From contig NZ_CP007511.1 in assembly GCF_000818015.1 (NCBI RefSeq), positions 1,040,001 to 1,104,000 on the forward strand: a DNA stretch of 64,000 nucleotides, written 5' to 3'. Below the pieces are notes generated by a model, which saw nothing but the letters and a program-made list of their open reading frames with translations, was not told where the DNA came from and did no database searches. Below, in pieces: positions 55,085-64,000 of the stretch. This DNA comes from Stutzerimonas balearica DSM 6083. Lineage in GTDB: Bacteria; Pseudomonadota; Gammaproteobacteria; Pseudomonadales; Pseudomonadaceae. A program made the position numbers and the translations under genes. Positions within the stretch are counted from its first letter, which is position 1. Each line of letters begins with the position of its first letter.

Positions 55085-58000
55085 ATGAGTGACTACAAGA
55101 CCATCGCCGAGTCCCGGAATTTCATTGTTCTGGACAAATACGAGCGGGAATGGAAGGTTGCCGAGGGCTACCAGAGCGAAAGCGACCTGGAGCGCGAACT
55201 GATCCAGGATCTGGTCAATCAGGGATACGAGTTCGCCTCGTCCATCAAGACGCCCGAAGCCTTGCTGGCCAACGTGCGCGTGCAGCTGCAGGCACTCAAC
55301 GCCGTTCAGTTCACCGAGGGCGAATGGTTGCGCTTTGTGGAAACCTGGCTGGACAAGCCCAGCGAGGGCATCGTTGAAAAGACCCGCAAGGTTCACGACG
55401 ACTACATCCACGACTTTATCTTTGACGATGGGCGCATCCAGAACATTTACCTGCTGGACAAGAAGAACATCGCCCGCAACAAGGTGCAGGTGATCAAGCA
55501 GTTCGAGCAGACGGGCAGTCATGCCAACCGCTATGACGTGACGATTCTGGTCAATGGTCTGCCGCTGGTGCAGGTGGAGCTGAAGAAGCGCGGCGTGGCG
55601 ATCCGGGAAGCCTTCAACCAGGTGCATCGCTACAGCAAGGAGAGCTTCAACAGCGAACATTCCTTGTTCAGGTATCTGCAGCTGTTCGTGATCTCCAACG
55701 GCACCGACACCCGTTACTTTGCCAATACCACGCAACGCAACAAGAACAGTTTCGACTTCACCATGAACTGGGCGAAGGCGGACAACACGCTGATCAAGGA
55801 CCTGAAGGACTTCACGGCCACCTTCTTCCAGAAGCACACCTTGCTCAATGTGCTGCTGCATTACTCGGTGTTCGATGTCAGCAATACGCTGCTGGTAATG
55901 CGGCCTTATCAGATCGCCGCCACGGAACGCATTCTGTGGAAGATCAGGAGCAGCTATCAGGCCAGGAACTGGAGCAACACGGAAAGCGGCGGCTATATCT
56001 GGCACACCACCGGCAGCGGCAAGACCTTGACCAGCTTCAAGGCAGCGCGCCTGGCCACGGAGCTGGACTTCATCGATAAGGTGTTCTTCGTGGTGGACCG
56101 CAAGGATCTGGACTACCAGACCATGAAGGAATACCAGCGTTTCTCGCCGGACAGCGTCAACGGCTCGGACAGCACGGCGGGCCTGAAGCGCAACCTGGAC
56201 AAGGACGACAACAAGATCGTTGTTACCACCATCCAGAAGCTCAACAACCTGATGAAGAGCGAGGCCGACTTGCCCATTTACGGCAAGCAGGTGGTGTTCA
56301 TCTTCGATGAGTGCCACCGCAGCCAGTTTGGCGAGGCCCAGAAGAACCTGAAGAAAAAGTTCAAGAGGTTCTACCAGTTTGGTTTCACCGGCACGCCCAT
56401 TTTCCCGCAGAACGCACTGGGCGCCGAAACCACGGCCAGCGTGTTTGGCCGTGAGCTGCACGCGTACGTGATCACCGATGCGATCCGCGACGAAAAGGTG
56501 CTCAAGTTCAAGGTGGACTACAACGATGTGCGCCCGCAATTCAAGGCCATCGAGACCGAACAGGACGAGAAGAAGCTGAGTGCGGCGGAGAACCGGCAAG
56601 CCCTGCTGCACCCGGATCGCATCCGCGAGATCACCCAGTACATCCTGAACAACTTCCGGCAGAAGACCCACCGCCTGCAACCGGGCAACAAGGGCTTCAA
56701 TGCCATGTTCGCCGTCAGCAGCGTGGATGCGGCCAAGCTGTATTACGAGTGCTTCCGGGAGTTGCAGAAGAACAGCGACAAGCCGCTGAAGGTGGCCACC
56801 ATCTTCTCGTTTGCTGCCAACGAGGAGCAGGATGCGATTGGCGATATCCAGGACGAGAGCTTTGATGTGTCGGCCATGAACAGCAGCGCCAAGGAGTTCC
56901 TGAGCGCGGCCATCGCCGACTACAACGCGCTGTTCAAGACCAACTTCAGTGTGGACAGCAATGGCTTCCAGAACTATTACCGCGACCTGGCCAAGCGCGT
57001 CAAAGAACAGGATGTCGATCTGCTGATTGTGGTCGGCATGTTCCTGACCGGTTTTGATGCGCCCACGCTGAACACCTTGTTTGTCGACAAGAACCTGCGC
57101 TACCACGGGCTGATGCAGGCCTATTCGCGCACCAACCGCATTTATGACGCCACCAAGACCTTCGGCAACATCGTCACCTTCCGCGACCTGGAGCAGGCGA
57201 CCATCGATGCCATCACCCTGTTTGGTGACAAGAACACCAGGAATGTGGTGCTGGAGAAGAGCTACAAGGAGTACATGGAAGGCTTCACCGATGCGGCCAC
57301 CGGAGAGGCGCGCCGGGGCTTCATGGATGTGGTGCGGGAACTGGAAGAACGCTTCCCCGACCCTGCTGCCATTGAGAAGGAGGCGGACAAGAAGGCCTTC
57401 GTCAAACTGTTCGGCGAGTATCTGCGCGTCGAGAACGTGCTGCAGAACTATGACGAATTTGCCAGTCTGAAGGCGTTGCAGAGCGTCGATCTGACGGACC
57501 CCGCCGCAGTAGAAGCGTTCAAGGCCAAGCATTACTTGAACGATGAAGATCTGACCGCACTGCAAGCGATCAAGCTCCCGCCAGAGCGGAAAATTCAGGA
57601 CTACCGCTCGACCTACAACGACGTACGTGACTGGCTACGCCGCCAGAAGGCAGGGGACGAGAAAGACAAATCCACCATCGACTGGGATGACGTGGTCTTT
57701 GAGGTGGACCTATTGAAGTCTCAGGAAATCAACCTGGACTACATCCTGGAACTGATTTTCGAGCACAACAAGAAGACCAAAAGCAAGTCTGAGCTGGTGG
57801 ATGAAGTGCGGCGTGTGATTCGCGCCAGCCTGGGCAACCGCGCGAAAGAAAGTCTGGTGGTGGACTTCATCAACCAGACCGATTTGGACCAGATCGGCGA
57901 CAAGGCCAGCGTAATTGAGGCCTTCTTCACTTTCGCTCAAGCGGAACAGCAGCGAGAGGCTGCAGAGCTGATTAGCGACGAGGGCCTGAACGCAGAAGCC

Positions 58001-58183
58001 GCCAAACGCTATATCACCAACTCACTGAAGCGCGAGTTCGCCACCGAGAATGGCACGGAGCTCAATGCGGTTCTGCCTAAGATGAGCCCATTGAACCCGC
58101 AATTCCTGACCAAGAAGCAGACTGTCTTCCAGAAGATCGCTGCCTTTGTTGAGAAGTTCAAGGGTGTAGGCGGGCAACTATAA
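55085..58183 (+). CDS. hsdR: type I restriction enzyme, R (nuclease-translocase) subunit
   Basis: 1032 residues. The N-terminal PD-(D/E)xK nuclease is '[22 protein letters not shown]' (about 150-172). The superfamily 2 helicase has Walker A '[12 protein letters not shown]' (about 305-316), DEAD-type '[12 protein letters not shown]' (about 406-417) and 'GFTGTPIF', and a C-terminal helical part binds the M2S core. The motor pulls DNA past the enzyme and cuts after collision. Complete and apparently intact, unlike the neighbouring rhuM. Confidence 0.95.
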   Translation: MSDYKTIAESRNFIVLDKYEREWKVAEGYQSESDLERELIQDLVNQGYEFASSIKTPEALLANVRVQLQALNAVQFTEGEWLRFVETWLDKPSEGIVEKTRKVHDDYIHDFIFDDGRIQNIYLLDKKNIARNKVQVIKQFEQTGSHANRYDVTILVNGLPLVQVELKKRGVAIREAFNQVHRYSKESFNSEHSLFRYLQLFVISNGTDTRYFANTTQRNKNSFDFTMNWAKADNTLIKDLKDFTATFFQKHTLLNVLLHYSVFDVSNTLLVMRPYQIAATERILWKIRSSYQARNWSNTESGGYIWHTTGSGKTLTSFKAARLATELDFIDKVFFVVDRKDLDYQTMKEYQRFSPDSVNGSDSTAGLKRNLDKDDNKIVVTTIQKLNNLMKSEADLPIYGKQVVFIFDECHRSQFGEAQKNLKKKFKRFYQFGFTGTPIFPQNALGAETTASVFGRELHAYVITDAIRDEKVLKFKVDYNDVRPQFKAIETEQDEKKLSAAENRQALLHPDRIREITQYILNNFRQKTHRLQPGNKGFNAMFAVSSVDAAKLYYECFRELQKNSDKPLKVATIFSFAANEEQDAIGDIQDESFDVSAMNSSAKEFLSAAIADYNALFKTNFSVDSNGFQNYYRDLAKRVKEQDVDLLIVVGMFLTGFDAPTLNTLFVDKNLRYHGLMQAYSRTNRIYDATKTFGNIVTFRDLEQATIDAITLFGDKNTRNVVLEKSYKEYMEGFTDAATGEARRGFMDVVRELEERFPDPAAIEKEADKKAFVKLFGEYLRVENVLQNYDEFASLKALQSVDLTDPAAVEAFKAKHYLNDEDLTALQAIKLPPERKIQDYRSTYNDVRDWLRRQKAGDEKDKSTIDWDDVVFEVDLLKSQEINLDYILELIFEHNKKTKSKSELVDEVRRVIRASLGNRAKESLVVDFINQTDLDQIGDKASVIEAFFTFAQAEQQREAAELISDEGLNAEAAKRYITNSLKREFATENGTELNAVLPKMSPLNPQFLTKKQTVFQKIAAFVEKFKGVGGQL

Positions 58184-58208
58184 GCACTCGATTATCAGGG
58201 AGGAGAAC

Positions 58209-60050
58209 ATGTGGCATGACAACGAAACAACCACGGACTACTTGAACTTCGGCGTCGTTGCGGATGCCTGCGCAAAGCTTCTGCAGCAGGCCAACGGCCA
58301 GCCCATTTCTATTGGCGTATCCGGCGGCTGGGGCGTTGGGAAATCCTCATTGGTACGCATGGTCGCGTCACGGCTGAACGTCGACGCAGATCCCGACAAG
58401 AATACGTACGTGGTGGTCACCTTCAATCCTTGGCTGTATCAGGACTTTGAGGGCGCACGTAGTGCTCTTCTTCAAATGGTCGGTGATGAAGTGTTGCGCC
58501 GAGCTGCCGCTGACGAGGGACTGGTGAAGAAAGCCAAAAGGCTTCTTCAGCGCATCAATCTGTTGCGAGTTGTTCAACTCGGGGGCGAAGCGGCGGCAAC
58601 GATCGCCACAGGCATTCCGATTGGCTTGATTGGACGTGCGCTCGCAAAGTTTGGCTTGAGCGACGAACAGGGAGAGGCTGGCGACGACCGGGCCGAGAAG
58701 GATGAGGATTGGGGGGTACTGAAGCCTGCCGAGCCGGTCTCTCTACCAGGCGAAATTCAGGCATTTCGAGACGCACTTGAGGAGCTTCTGGAGGAGCTGA
58801 AGATTACCCTTGTCGTGTTCGTGGACGACCTTGATCGTTGTCTCCCGCAGACGGCCATTTCGACACTTGAGTCCATTCGCCTGCTGCTGTTCCTGAAACG
58901 CAGTGCGTTTGTTGTCGCTGCCGACAACGAGTTCATCCGAGGTGCTGTGCGAGTGCACTTTGCGGGGACGGGCATCAGCGATGAGGTTGCGACGAACTAC
59001 TTCGACAAGCTTATCCAGGTCCCGCTGCATGTGCCAAGGCTAGGGGTGAACGAGGCAAAGGCCTACCTGGCGTTGTTGCTGCTGGAGCGGGCCGTTGCTG
59101 ACGGCCAGTTCGTCGATGGTCAGTTCACTCGCGCGGTTCAGGCCGTCGCTGAACGCCTCAAGACCAGTTGGCGCGGTGATGCGGTGACGCTGGAATTTTT
59201 GAAGGGCCTCATCAACCCTCAGAACGCTCACTTGGTCGAGCTGATGGAATTGGCCGAGGGGTTGGCACCGCTGCTCACGAGTTCGAGCAAGGTAAACGCC
59301 AATCCGCGCCTGATGAAGCGGTTCCTCAACACTGTCTTTCTCCGGTCAGCCTTGGCCAAGCCTCAGGGGATTGAATTGGACCTCAAGGCTTTGGCCAAAT
59401 GGCACCTGTTGGAGCGCTGCGACGAAGCCTTGGCAAACGCACTTGCAGGCCGGGTCACTTCCGCGACGGAAGGACGTGTTGATGCCATTCGACTGGCTGA
59501 ACAGGCCGCCCGAGAAGGTGGAGCCTTGCCTGAGCCCTTCAAGGATGAGTTCTTCCATAGGGAGTGGCTTGGGCTTGCGCCTGCGCTCGGCGAAATGGAC
59601 CTGCGCCCATTGCTCCACCTGAGCAGGGACTCCGCGATGCGGGACTTCGGTGACGACAGCTTGACGACCGAAGGCCGTGCTTTGCGGGATGCGCTGATGG
59701 TTGCGACCAGCGCAAATGAGCCGCTGACACAGGCAATTCGAGCAGCTGGAATGAGTCAGGCTGACGCGGTAATGGCCAAGGTGTGGCAGCTGAAGTCACC
59801 AAAGCGAAACTGGCGACAAACCGAAGATGTTGTGCCATTGCTGGAAATCTCCAAGATCTTTCCTGACCTTGGTGCAAAGGCCGCCGCGTTGCTGGCCCAG
59901 GCGCCCATCAAGGAGGTCGGTCCAGGGCTCGTCCCTCTCCTTTATGAGCAGACGTGGGCTCGCCCTGTGCTCGATCAGTGGCATGCCTCCGGTGATGCTT
60001 CCAGACCGGTCAAGCAAGCCATTGAACAAGCCAGGAAAGGAGCGCGCTGA
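58209..60050 (+). CDS. qatA: QatA, KAP-family P-loop ATPase of the Qat antiphage system
   Basis: 613 residues of the KAP NTPase family: Walker A 'GGWGVGKSSLVRM' (about 39-51), a hydrophobic insertion (about 135-150, 'GGEAAATIATGIPIGLIGRAL') within the P-loop domain, and Walker B 'LVVFVDDLDRCLP' (about 200-212). It is the first of four coupled genes whose order (ATPase, unknown, QueC-like, TatD-like) is that of the experimentally described qatABCD system. SD gggagg before the ATG. Confidence 0.92.
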   Translation: MWHDNETTTDYLNFGVVADACAKLLQQANGQPISIGVSGGWGVGKSSLVRMVASRLNVDADPDKNTYVVVTFNPWLYQDFEGARSALLQMVGDEVLRRAAADEGLVKKAKRLLQRINLLRVVQLGGEAAATIATGIPIGLIGRALAKFGLSDEQGEAGDDRAEKDEDWGVLKPAEPVSLPGEIQAFRDALEELLEELKITLVVFVDDLDRCLPQTAISTLESIRLLLFLKRSAFVVAADNEFIRGAVRVHFAGTGISDEVATNYFDKLIQVPLHVPRLGVNEAKAYLALLLLERAVADGQFVDGQFTRAVQAVAERLKTSWRGDAVTLEFLKGLINPQNAHLVELMELAEGLAPLLTSSSKVNANPRLMKRFLNTVFLRSALAKPQGIELDLKALAKWHLLERCDEALANALAGRVTSATEGRVDAIRLAEQAAREGGALPEPFKDEFFHREWLGLAPALGEMDLRPLLHLSRDSAMRDFGDDSLTTEGRALRDALMVATSANEPLTQAIRAAGMSQADAVMAKVWQLKSPKRNWRQTEDVVPLLEISKIFPDLGAKAAALLAQAPIKEVGPGLVPLLYEQTWARPVLDQWHASGDASRPVKQAIEQARKGAR

Positions 60051-60913
60051 TGGGAACGTCAACATCAAGCAAAGGTGGTGGCTCCCGCTCCCCATTTGAT
60101 CCTGAGTGGCTGTCGCCGCCCGAAGGCGGCAATGGCGGAGACAGTCCTGCGCCTGGTGATGGCGAAGGCCCTCCTACAGCTGATGCCAACGACGCCAACG
60201 CTGACGGGCAGGGCGACGCGGCTGGCGGTGAAGAAGGTGATGTGACCGGGCCTGCACTAGCACCTGATCGCCGTTTTGCACCCGCACGTTCTGGCATGTC
60301 GGCATTCCTTGGTGGCGGGGGGCGCGAAGCTTTGCGCAGTGCGACCAAGAGCATGGTCAGCAAGGGAATGGGCGGCCCGCGACGAGCAGCGGCCACCATG
60401 AGAGCGACGGCTCAGGGGGCCGGCCAACTGGGGCAATTTCTTGCGTCCGCACGGGATGCCACGGACCCACGAGTTGTCGACTGGGTCCATCGGGTTCGCG
60501 CCCAGAACCTTTCAGCAAACGACCTCGTCCTGGAGGTGGTCAAAGAAGTTCTTCCGAACACAGGAAGTGTCGACGAAGAATCCATTCGGAACGCTGCGGC
60601 AGAAGCGCTTGGTCAGCTGTATGAGGTAGCCCCTGAAGTCGACATCTTCAATCTGACAGATGCACAAATCGGCGACCTCATCGGCTACATCGTCGCCAAC
60701 GACCTATGTAATCGCGTTGACCTGCAACTGGGTCAAACATACGAGAAGCTTAAGTTCGACACGCGGCAAATCCAGCTGTATCGGAACGACATCAAGGAAT
60801 ATGTCAACGCGCAAGTCAAGGTGGTTCTTGACCGACAAGGACCACGCGGGATTGACCATCAACGACTTGCCAGTGAAGTCTTGGCCTCAACCCTTGAGGT
60901 ATTTGTCGAATGA
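60050..60913 (+). CDS. qatB: QatB
   Basis: 287 residues with no enzyme motif. The first ~80 residues are Gly/Pro/Asp-rich and probably disordered (SPPEGGNGGDSPAPGDGEG); the rest is helical. Identified as QatB by position between the KAP ATPase and the QueC-like gene. Starts at the last base of the qatA stop (TGATG) and overlaps qatC by four bases. Confidence 0.85.
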   Translation: MGTSTSSKGGGSRSPFDPEWLSPPEGGNGGDSPAPGDGEGPPTADANDANADGQGDAAGGEEGDVTGPALAPDRRFAPARSGMSAFLGGGGREALRSATKSMVSKGMGGPRRAAATMRATAQGAGQLGQFLASARDATDPRVVDWVHRVRAQNLSANDLVLEVVKEVLPNTGSVDEESIRNAAAEALGQLYEVAPEVDIFNLTDAQIGDLIGYIVANDLCNRVDLQLGQTYEKLKFDTRQIQLYRNDIKEYVNAQVKVVLDRQGPRGIDHQRLASEVLASTLEVFVE

Positions 60914-62172
60914 AAGTTCTATGTACAACACCTGACTTCTTGCCTGCGCACCTCGATGCTGGAGAACTCGCATTTACCTACTTCAAGAGCGCCCGACGCC
61001 CTGGGGTTGGCACCATCGCGAAAGGATGGCGAGGTTCGTTGAAGCGGCGCGGGTTCGCACCGAGCGCTCAGGTCTGGGACTTCGTTCAGTTCTGCCTAGC
61101 AGTTTGCGCCGCCGACTTGGCCTGTCTTCGAAGCACGAGTGCGGATGGCTGGACGCGCGTGATTGAGCTCACTGTCGGCCTGCATGAGCCACTGCGCTGG
61201 CTGCCTTTCCAAGAACAACTTGAAGCACTTCTCAAGGTTCTCACTGGCGACTACTGGAAGCTCCATTTCGTAGCTGGCGGAGCAGCGCCACCGGATGGCA
61301 GGCCCGTCGCGACTGCGCACGACTGCGTGTCCCTGCTATCAGGCGGCCTCGATAGCCTCATCGGGGGGATAGACCTCGTTGCACAAGGTCGCCGCCCGAT
61401 GTTTGTGTCGCAGCTGGCCCATGAGGATTCTCAGCGTCAGAGGAATTACGCAGCGCAGCTTGGCGGTGTGGGGTCTCACTGGCAATGGAGCCATGGGATC
61501 AGCTTTAGCGGCCAACGTGAGACTTCAACGCGCGCTCGGTCTCTGGCCTTTTACGCGTTCGCGGTGCTGGCTGCCTCGCGGGTTGCCGCCGATCCTGTCC
61601 AGGTGTTTGTTCCAGAAAATGGATTCATTTGCATCAATCCGCCTTTGGTGCCAGGACGCGTCTCTAGTTTGAGCACCCGGACCACGCACCCGCAGTTCAT
61701 CGCAATGTTGCAGAGCGTGTTGGACGGATTGGATGTGCCTGTTCGGCTTGAACTTCCCTATCAGTTCAAAACCAAAGGCCAGATGCTCAACGAGTGTCTC
61801 AACCAGCCTCTGCTTCAGCAGTTGGCGGCGGACTCCACGAGTTGCGGCCGTTTTCGCACCTACAACCGAAAGCACTGCGGCCGGTGTGTTCCTTGCATGA
61901 TTCGCAAAGCCGCTTTTATCGCCTGGGACCCTGCCCGCGATACAACCGAGTACGTACACCGCTCGTTGGCCGACGCGAACAAGACTAGCGGACCTGATGA
62001 CGCGATGGCTGCAGCCCTTGCCGTACTCACGGCCCGGCAGAAGGGCTTGGACCGATTCCTGGGGGCCTCTCTGGCATTTGCCGAGCCCGCTGCCAGATTG
62101 GCATACAGGAACGTACTTGCTAATGGCCTGAATGAGCTTGAAGCCTTGCTACAGAGGGATGGCGTACTGTGA
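60910..62172 (+). CDS. qatC: QatC, QueC-like enzyme
   Basis: 420 residues. The PP-loop ATP-pyrophosphatase motif 'LLSGGLDSLIGG' lies about 142-153 and the zinc-site 'CGRFRTYNRKHCGRCVPC' about 312-329, the same four-Cys arrangement as QueC (7-cyano-7-deazaguanine synthase). The N-terminal ~130 residues are extra compared with QueC. In Qat its true substrate is not established; deazapurine-like modification of a protein or nucleic acid is suspected. Confidence 0.9.
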   Translation: MKVLCTTPDFLPAHLDAGELAFTYFKSARRPGVGTIAKGWRGSLKRRGFAPSAQVWDFVQFCLAVCAADLACLRSTSADGWTRVIELTVGLHEPLRWLPFQEQLEALLKVLTGDYWKLHFVAGGAAPPDGRPVATAHDCVSLLSGGLDSLIGGIDLVAQGRRPMFVSQLAHEDSQRQRNYAAQLGGVGSHWQWSHGISFSGQRETSTRARSLAFYAFAVLAASRVAADPVQVFVPENGFICINPPLVPGRVSSLSTRTTHPQFIAMLQSVLDGLDVPVRLELPYQFKTKGQMLNECLNQPLLQQLAADSTSCGRFRTYNRKHCGRCVPCMIRKAAFIAWDPARDTTEYVHRSLADANKTSGPDDAMAAALAVLTARQKGLDRFLGASLAFAEPAARLAYRNVLANGLNELEALLQRDGVL

Positions 62173-62909
62173 TGGATTTCCACTGCCACCTTGACCTCTA
62201 TCCGAACGCTCGCGAGGTATTCAAGGAAGCTGCGCAAAAGAATGAATTCACATGGCTGGTGACTACCAGCCCAAAGGCCTTTGTTGCGACTGCGCGTGTG
62301 CTTACCGGCGCAGCGAATGTACTCGTCACCCCAGGACTTCATCCAGAGATTGCGCACGAGCGTGCCGGCGAGCTCGACCTTCTGTTGACGCAAATGGGCG
62401 ATGTCACAGCCGTTGGCGAAGTGGGCCTTGATGGCTCGTCTCGCTACCGCAAGAGCTACGATGTTCAGCGCGGCCTATTTGAGGCCATCATTGAACGTAG
62501 CTCGGCACTGGGCGGTCGTGTGCTCAGCATTCATTCACGCCAAGCTGTAAATGACGTACTGGCTGTTTTGGATCGACATGCCAGATTTGGAACCGCAGTA
62601 ATGCACTGGTTCACAGGGACGGTGAAGGAGCTGCGAGCTGCGGAAGAGCGTGGCTGCTGGTTCAGCATCGGGCCGGCGGCATTTGCATCGAGTAGTGGCC
62701 GGGCTTTGGCGGCGAAGCTACCGCGGCACTTTGTTGTTCCCGAAAGTGACGGCCCGTTTGCACAGGTCGATGACAAGCCAGTTCCACCCTGGAGCGCAGA
62801 CCTCACAGCTAGGCACCTAGGACAAGCATGGGGCATTTCCACCCAGGAAGCAGCAATTTTGCTGAGCGAAAACTCTCATCGTCTTTTGAGACTAATACGG
62901 CAATACTAA
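62169..62909 (+). CDS. qatD: QatD, TatD-like metal-dependent hydrolase
   Basis: About 245 residues of the amidohydrolase-fold TatD family: 'MDFHCHLDLYP' with the metal-binding HxH, the Glu in 'VTAVGEVGLDGS' (about 78-89), His in 'LSIHSRQAVNDV' (about 120-131) and Asp in 'VPESDGPFA' (about 192-200). TatD enzymes are 3'-5' DNases. Starts GTG 62169 or ATG 62172, on the qatC stop. Completes the four-gene defence operon. Confidence 0.92.
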   Translation: MMDFHCHLDLYPNAREVFKEAAQKNEFTWLVTTSPKAFVATARVLTGAANVLVTPGLHPEIAHERAGELDLLLTQMGDVTAVGEVGLDGSSRYRKSYDVQRGLFEAIIERSSALGGRVLSIHSRQAVNDVLAVLDRHARFGTAVMHWFTGTVKELRAAEERGCWFSIGPAAFASSSGRALAAKLPRHFVVPESDGPFAQVDDKPVPPWSADLTARHLGQAWGISTQEAAILLSENSHRLLRLIRQY

Positions 62910-62925
62910 TTTCCAGCTTTTAGCA

Positions 62926-63693
62926 TCATTGGCCATGTTGGAGAATTTGGTTTTTTAACACTAATAACTCGTCTGATCTTGGTAGTGATTCAGCGAGTCG
63001 ACGTTCAAAAGCAAGCGCTTTTTTGCCTTCCTTTAGTAGCCTTCGGCAATGGCTCCATTCAACGACCTGGCCATTGTTGAGGATAGTCAGCATGGTACAG
63101 AGCATGGCAAGAGTCATACTTTGCGAAAGATCCGGCAGAAAGTGTTGCACGCCCTCGCTTTCCTCGCGGTGCGACACATCATCTTGGTCGATTTTCTGAA
63201 AATCATTGTTGATCTTGCAGGCGACTCCCAGCTTTTCCAATTTCTTCAGAAAGATCGCGCCCTGCAGTCGTAGCAAAAACCGCTCAGATGTGCCAGCGGG
63301 CGTCTGACGCATAGCGCCTATCAGGCCATTAATATCAGCAGCCAGCTGTCGCATCAGTTTCTTTTGCTGTTGCAAAGGCATGCTGTGTTGAAAGGCATCA
63401 TCGAGCAGCAGTTCATCTATTTCCGAAAGCAGTGCAATGCTATTGGCAACCCGGCGATAACTATCGGCCAGTTTTTCGAGCTTGCGTATCCTAGGGCTAT
63501 GTGTCTCCACCGAACAGTTGTTGGTGCCGAAGAGGGTGAGTTCAGCTAATTCCTCAAAGAAGCTCGACTGAGTTTCTTGTGGCAGCGCCTTGAAATCGCG
63601 ATGTTGCTGAATTTTTGCAATCAGGCGCTCTCTGAATAGTGAGCGTCCTGCCTCCGTGTCCGGCAGGTATTCACTGTGTTCTACTGACTTCAC
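62926..63693 (-). CDS. unknown helical protein coupled to the integrase gene
   Basis: 255 residues, soluble and mostly helical (many Leu, Glu, Gln, Lys), opening 'MKSVEHSEYLPDTEAGRSLF'. It has no motif I recognise. The start lies 23 bp inside the end of the integrase gene on the same strand, so both are co-transcribed; it converges on qatD with a 16-bp gap. G+C is lower than in the neighbours. A role in integration or in defence is equally open. Confidence 0.7.
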   Translation of the reverse strand: MKSVEHSEYLPDTEAGRSLFRERLIAKIQQHRDFKALPQETQSSFFEELAELTLFGTNNCSVETHSPRIRKLEKLADSYRRVANSIALLSEIDELLLDDAFQHSMPLQQQKKLMRQLAADINGLIGAMRQTPAGTSERFLLRLQGAIFLKKLEKLGVACKINNDFQKIDQDDVSHREESEGVQHFLPDLSQSMTLAMLCTMLTILNNGQVVEWSHCRRLLKEGKKALAFERRLAESLPRSDELLVLKNQILQHGQ

Positions 63694-64000
63694 CTGTGCT
63701 CTCCCGCTTCCAGATTTCGAGCTTGTCTGCCCATGCCTGCATCATGTCTCGCCGCTCTTCGAGGTAGGTGGCATGGTTATAGGTGCGGCGTACCGAGTTG
63801 GGTTCCGCATGGGCAAGCTGCGCTTCGATGGCGTCGGCGCGATAGCCTATTTCATTCAGCCGGGTGCTGCCCGTGGATCTGGTGCCGTGCGGGCTGTAGG
63901 TGCCGCTCCAGCCCAGCACCTTGAGCGCCTGCCGGATCGAATGCACCGACATCGGCCTGTTGCGGTCATCCCTGCCGGGAAATAGGTGCGTCCGATCACC
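63671..64000 (-). CDS. int: tyrosine integrase, C-terminal part (N-terminus outside window)
   Basis: The open frame reaches the window edge; the last ~109 residues are visible. Catalytic features: 'SPHGTRSTGSTRLNEIGY' (the H-x-x-R box), 'AIEAQLAHAEPNSVRRTYNH' (second His and the nucleophile Tyr region) and 'YLEERRDMMQAWADKLE' at the end, as in P4/CP4-57-type integrases of tRNA-linked islands. It is probably the recombinase of the large island that starts near 36 kb, or of a further element on the right. Confidence 0.9.
   Translation of the reverse strand, partial: GDRTHLFPGRDDRNRPMSVHSIRQALKVLGWSGTYSPHGTRSTGSTRLNEIGYRADAIEAQLAHAEPNSVRRTYNHATYLEERRDMMQAWADKLEIWKRESTGEVSRTQ

Larger units (their letters stand above)
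35940..64000. mobile_element. large integrative island (integrated plasmid or ICE), right end outside window
   Basis: The stretch begins with alpA, a plasmid-type repA and iterons, and ends in a cut tyrosine integrase that points leftward. Between them lie a metal-resistance transposon, an uncharacterised cluster, a type I restriction system and qatABCD, and no core metabolic genes. Conjugation genes are not seen, so it may be mobilisable or have lost them, or they may lie beyond 64000. The left boundary is approximate. Confidence 0.65.

Noticed and set aside
54995..57565. 856-codon minus-strand frame opposite hsdR
   Set aside because: Antisense to the intact hsdR; repeated Val/Leu/Gly/Gln pattern is the typical complement of a coding strand.

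Overview
The window is a piece of a high-G+C gammaproteobacterial chromosome. The 5S and 23S rRNA, the mksFEB condensin locus, the liu leucine-degradation cluster and the many short 'cgtagggtgg...' palindromic repeats point to Pseudomonas in the broad sense, most likely the P. stutzeri (Stutzerimonas) group. The genus is well supported by the rRNA and gene content; the species group is inferred.

Core chromosome, 1-22.1 kb and 26-35.9 kb. The window opens inside a 23S rRNA gene, followed by 5S rRNA and a terminator. Next come a split pqiA/letA pair and a six-MCE-domain pqiB/letB protein (envelope lipid transport), then the convergent mksF-mksE-mksB condensin operon. Two carboxynorspermidine genes (decarboxylase and synthase), leuA, a proline-rich gene, rimI, an acidic protein, otsB-otsA (trehalose), a beta-carbonic anhydrase and an EamA exporter follow. 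A tRNA-Met(CAT) ends this stretch. After a small islet the chromosome resumes with a complete minus-strand leucine/isovalerate operon (liuA-B-C-D-E, a thiolase and a distal liuR), with a probable LiuR operator upstream of liuA, and then a UV-damage endonuclease gene.

Mobile DNA. (1) A 3.7-kb islet (22.13-25.91 kb) lies between two 48-bp copies of the tRNA-Met 3' end. It has no integrase and carries a vapBC/fitAB-type toxin-antitoxin, a small regulator, a small exported protein and a low-G+C OLD-like ATPase-TOPRIM gene. (2) A large island starts near 36 kb and runs past the right edge, where a tyrosine integrase is cut by the window end. It begins with alpA and a plasmid-type repA with iterons, so it looks like an integrated plasmid or ICE. 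Nested in it is a 5.84-kb ISL3-family passenger transposon (37809-43649) with 28-bp inverted repeats and an intact 8-bp target duplication. It carries a CadR/PbrR-like regulator, a CDF exporter, a ZIP transporter, lnt and lspA, and its transposase is dead.

Defence cargo. Next comes an uncharacterised cluster (XRE regulator, membrane protein, lipoprotein, exported protein, SLOG/YpsA-like protein, AAA+ ATPase, HTH protein). A non-coding stretch with 22-bp-phased direct repeats precedes an excisionase-like HTH gene and an AlbA_2 regulator. Then follow a type I restriction system (hsdM, hsdS with three TAEL repeats, a decayed rhuM, hsdR) and a complete qatABCD antiphage operon. A gene of unknown function overlaps the integrase at the right edge.
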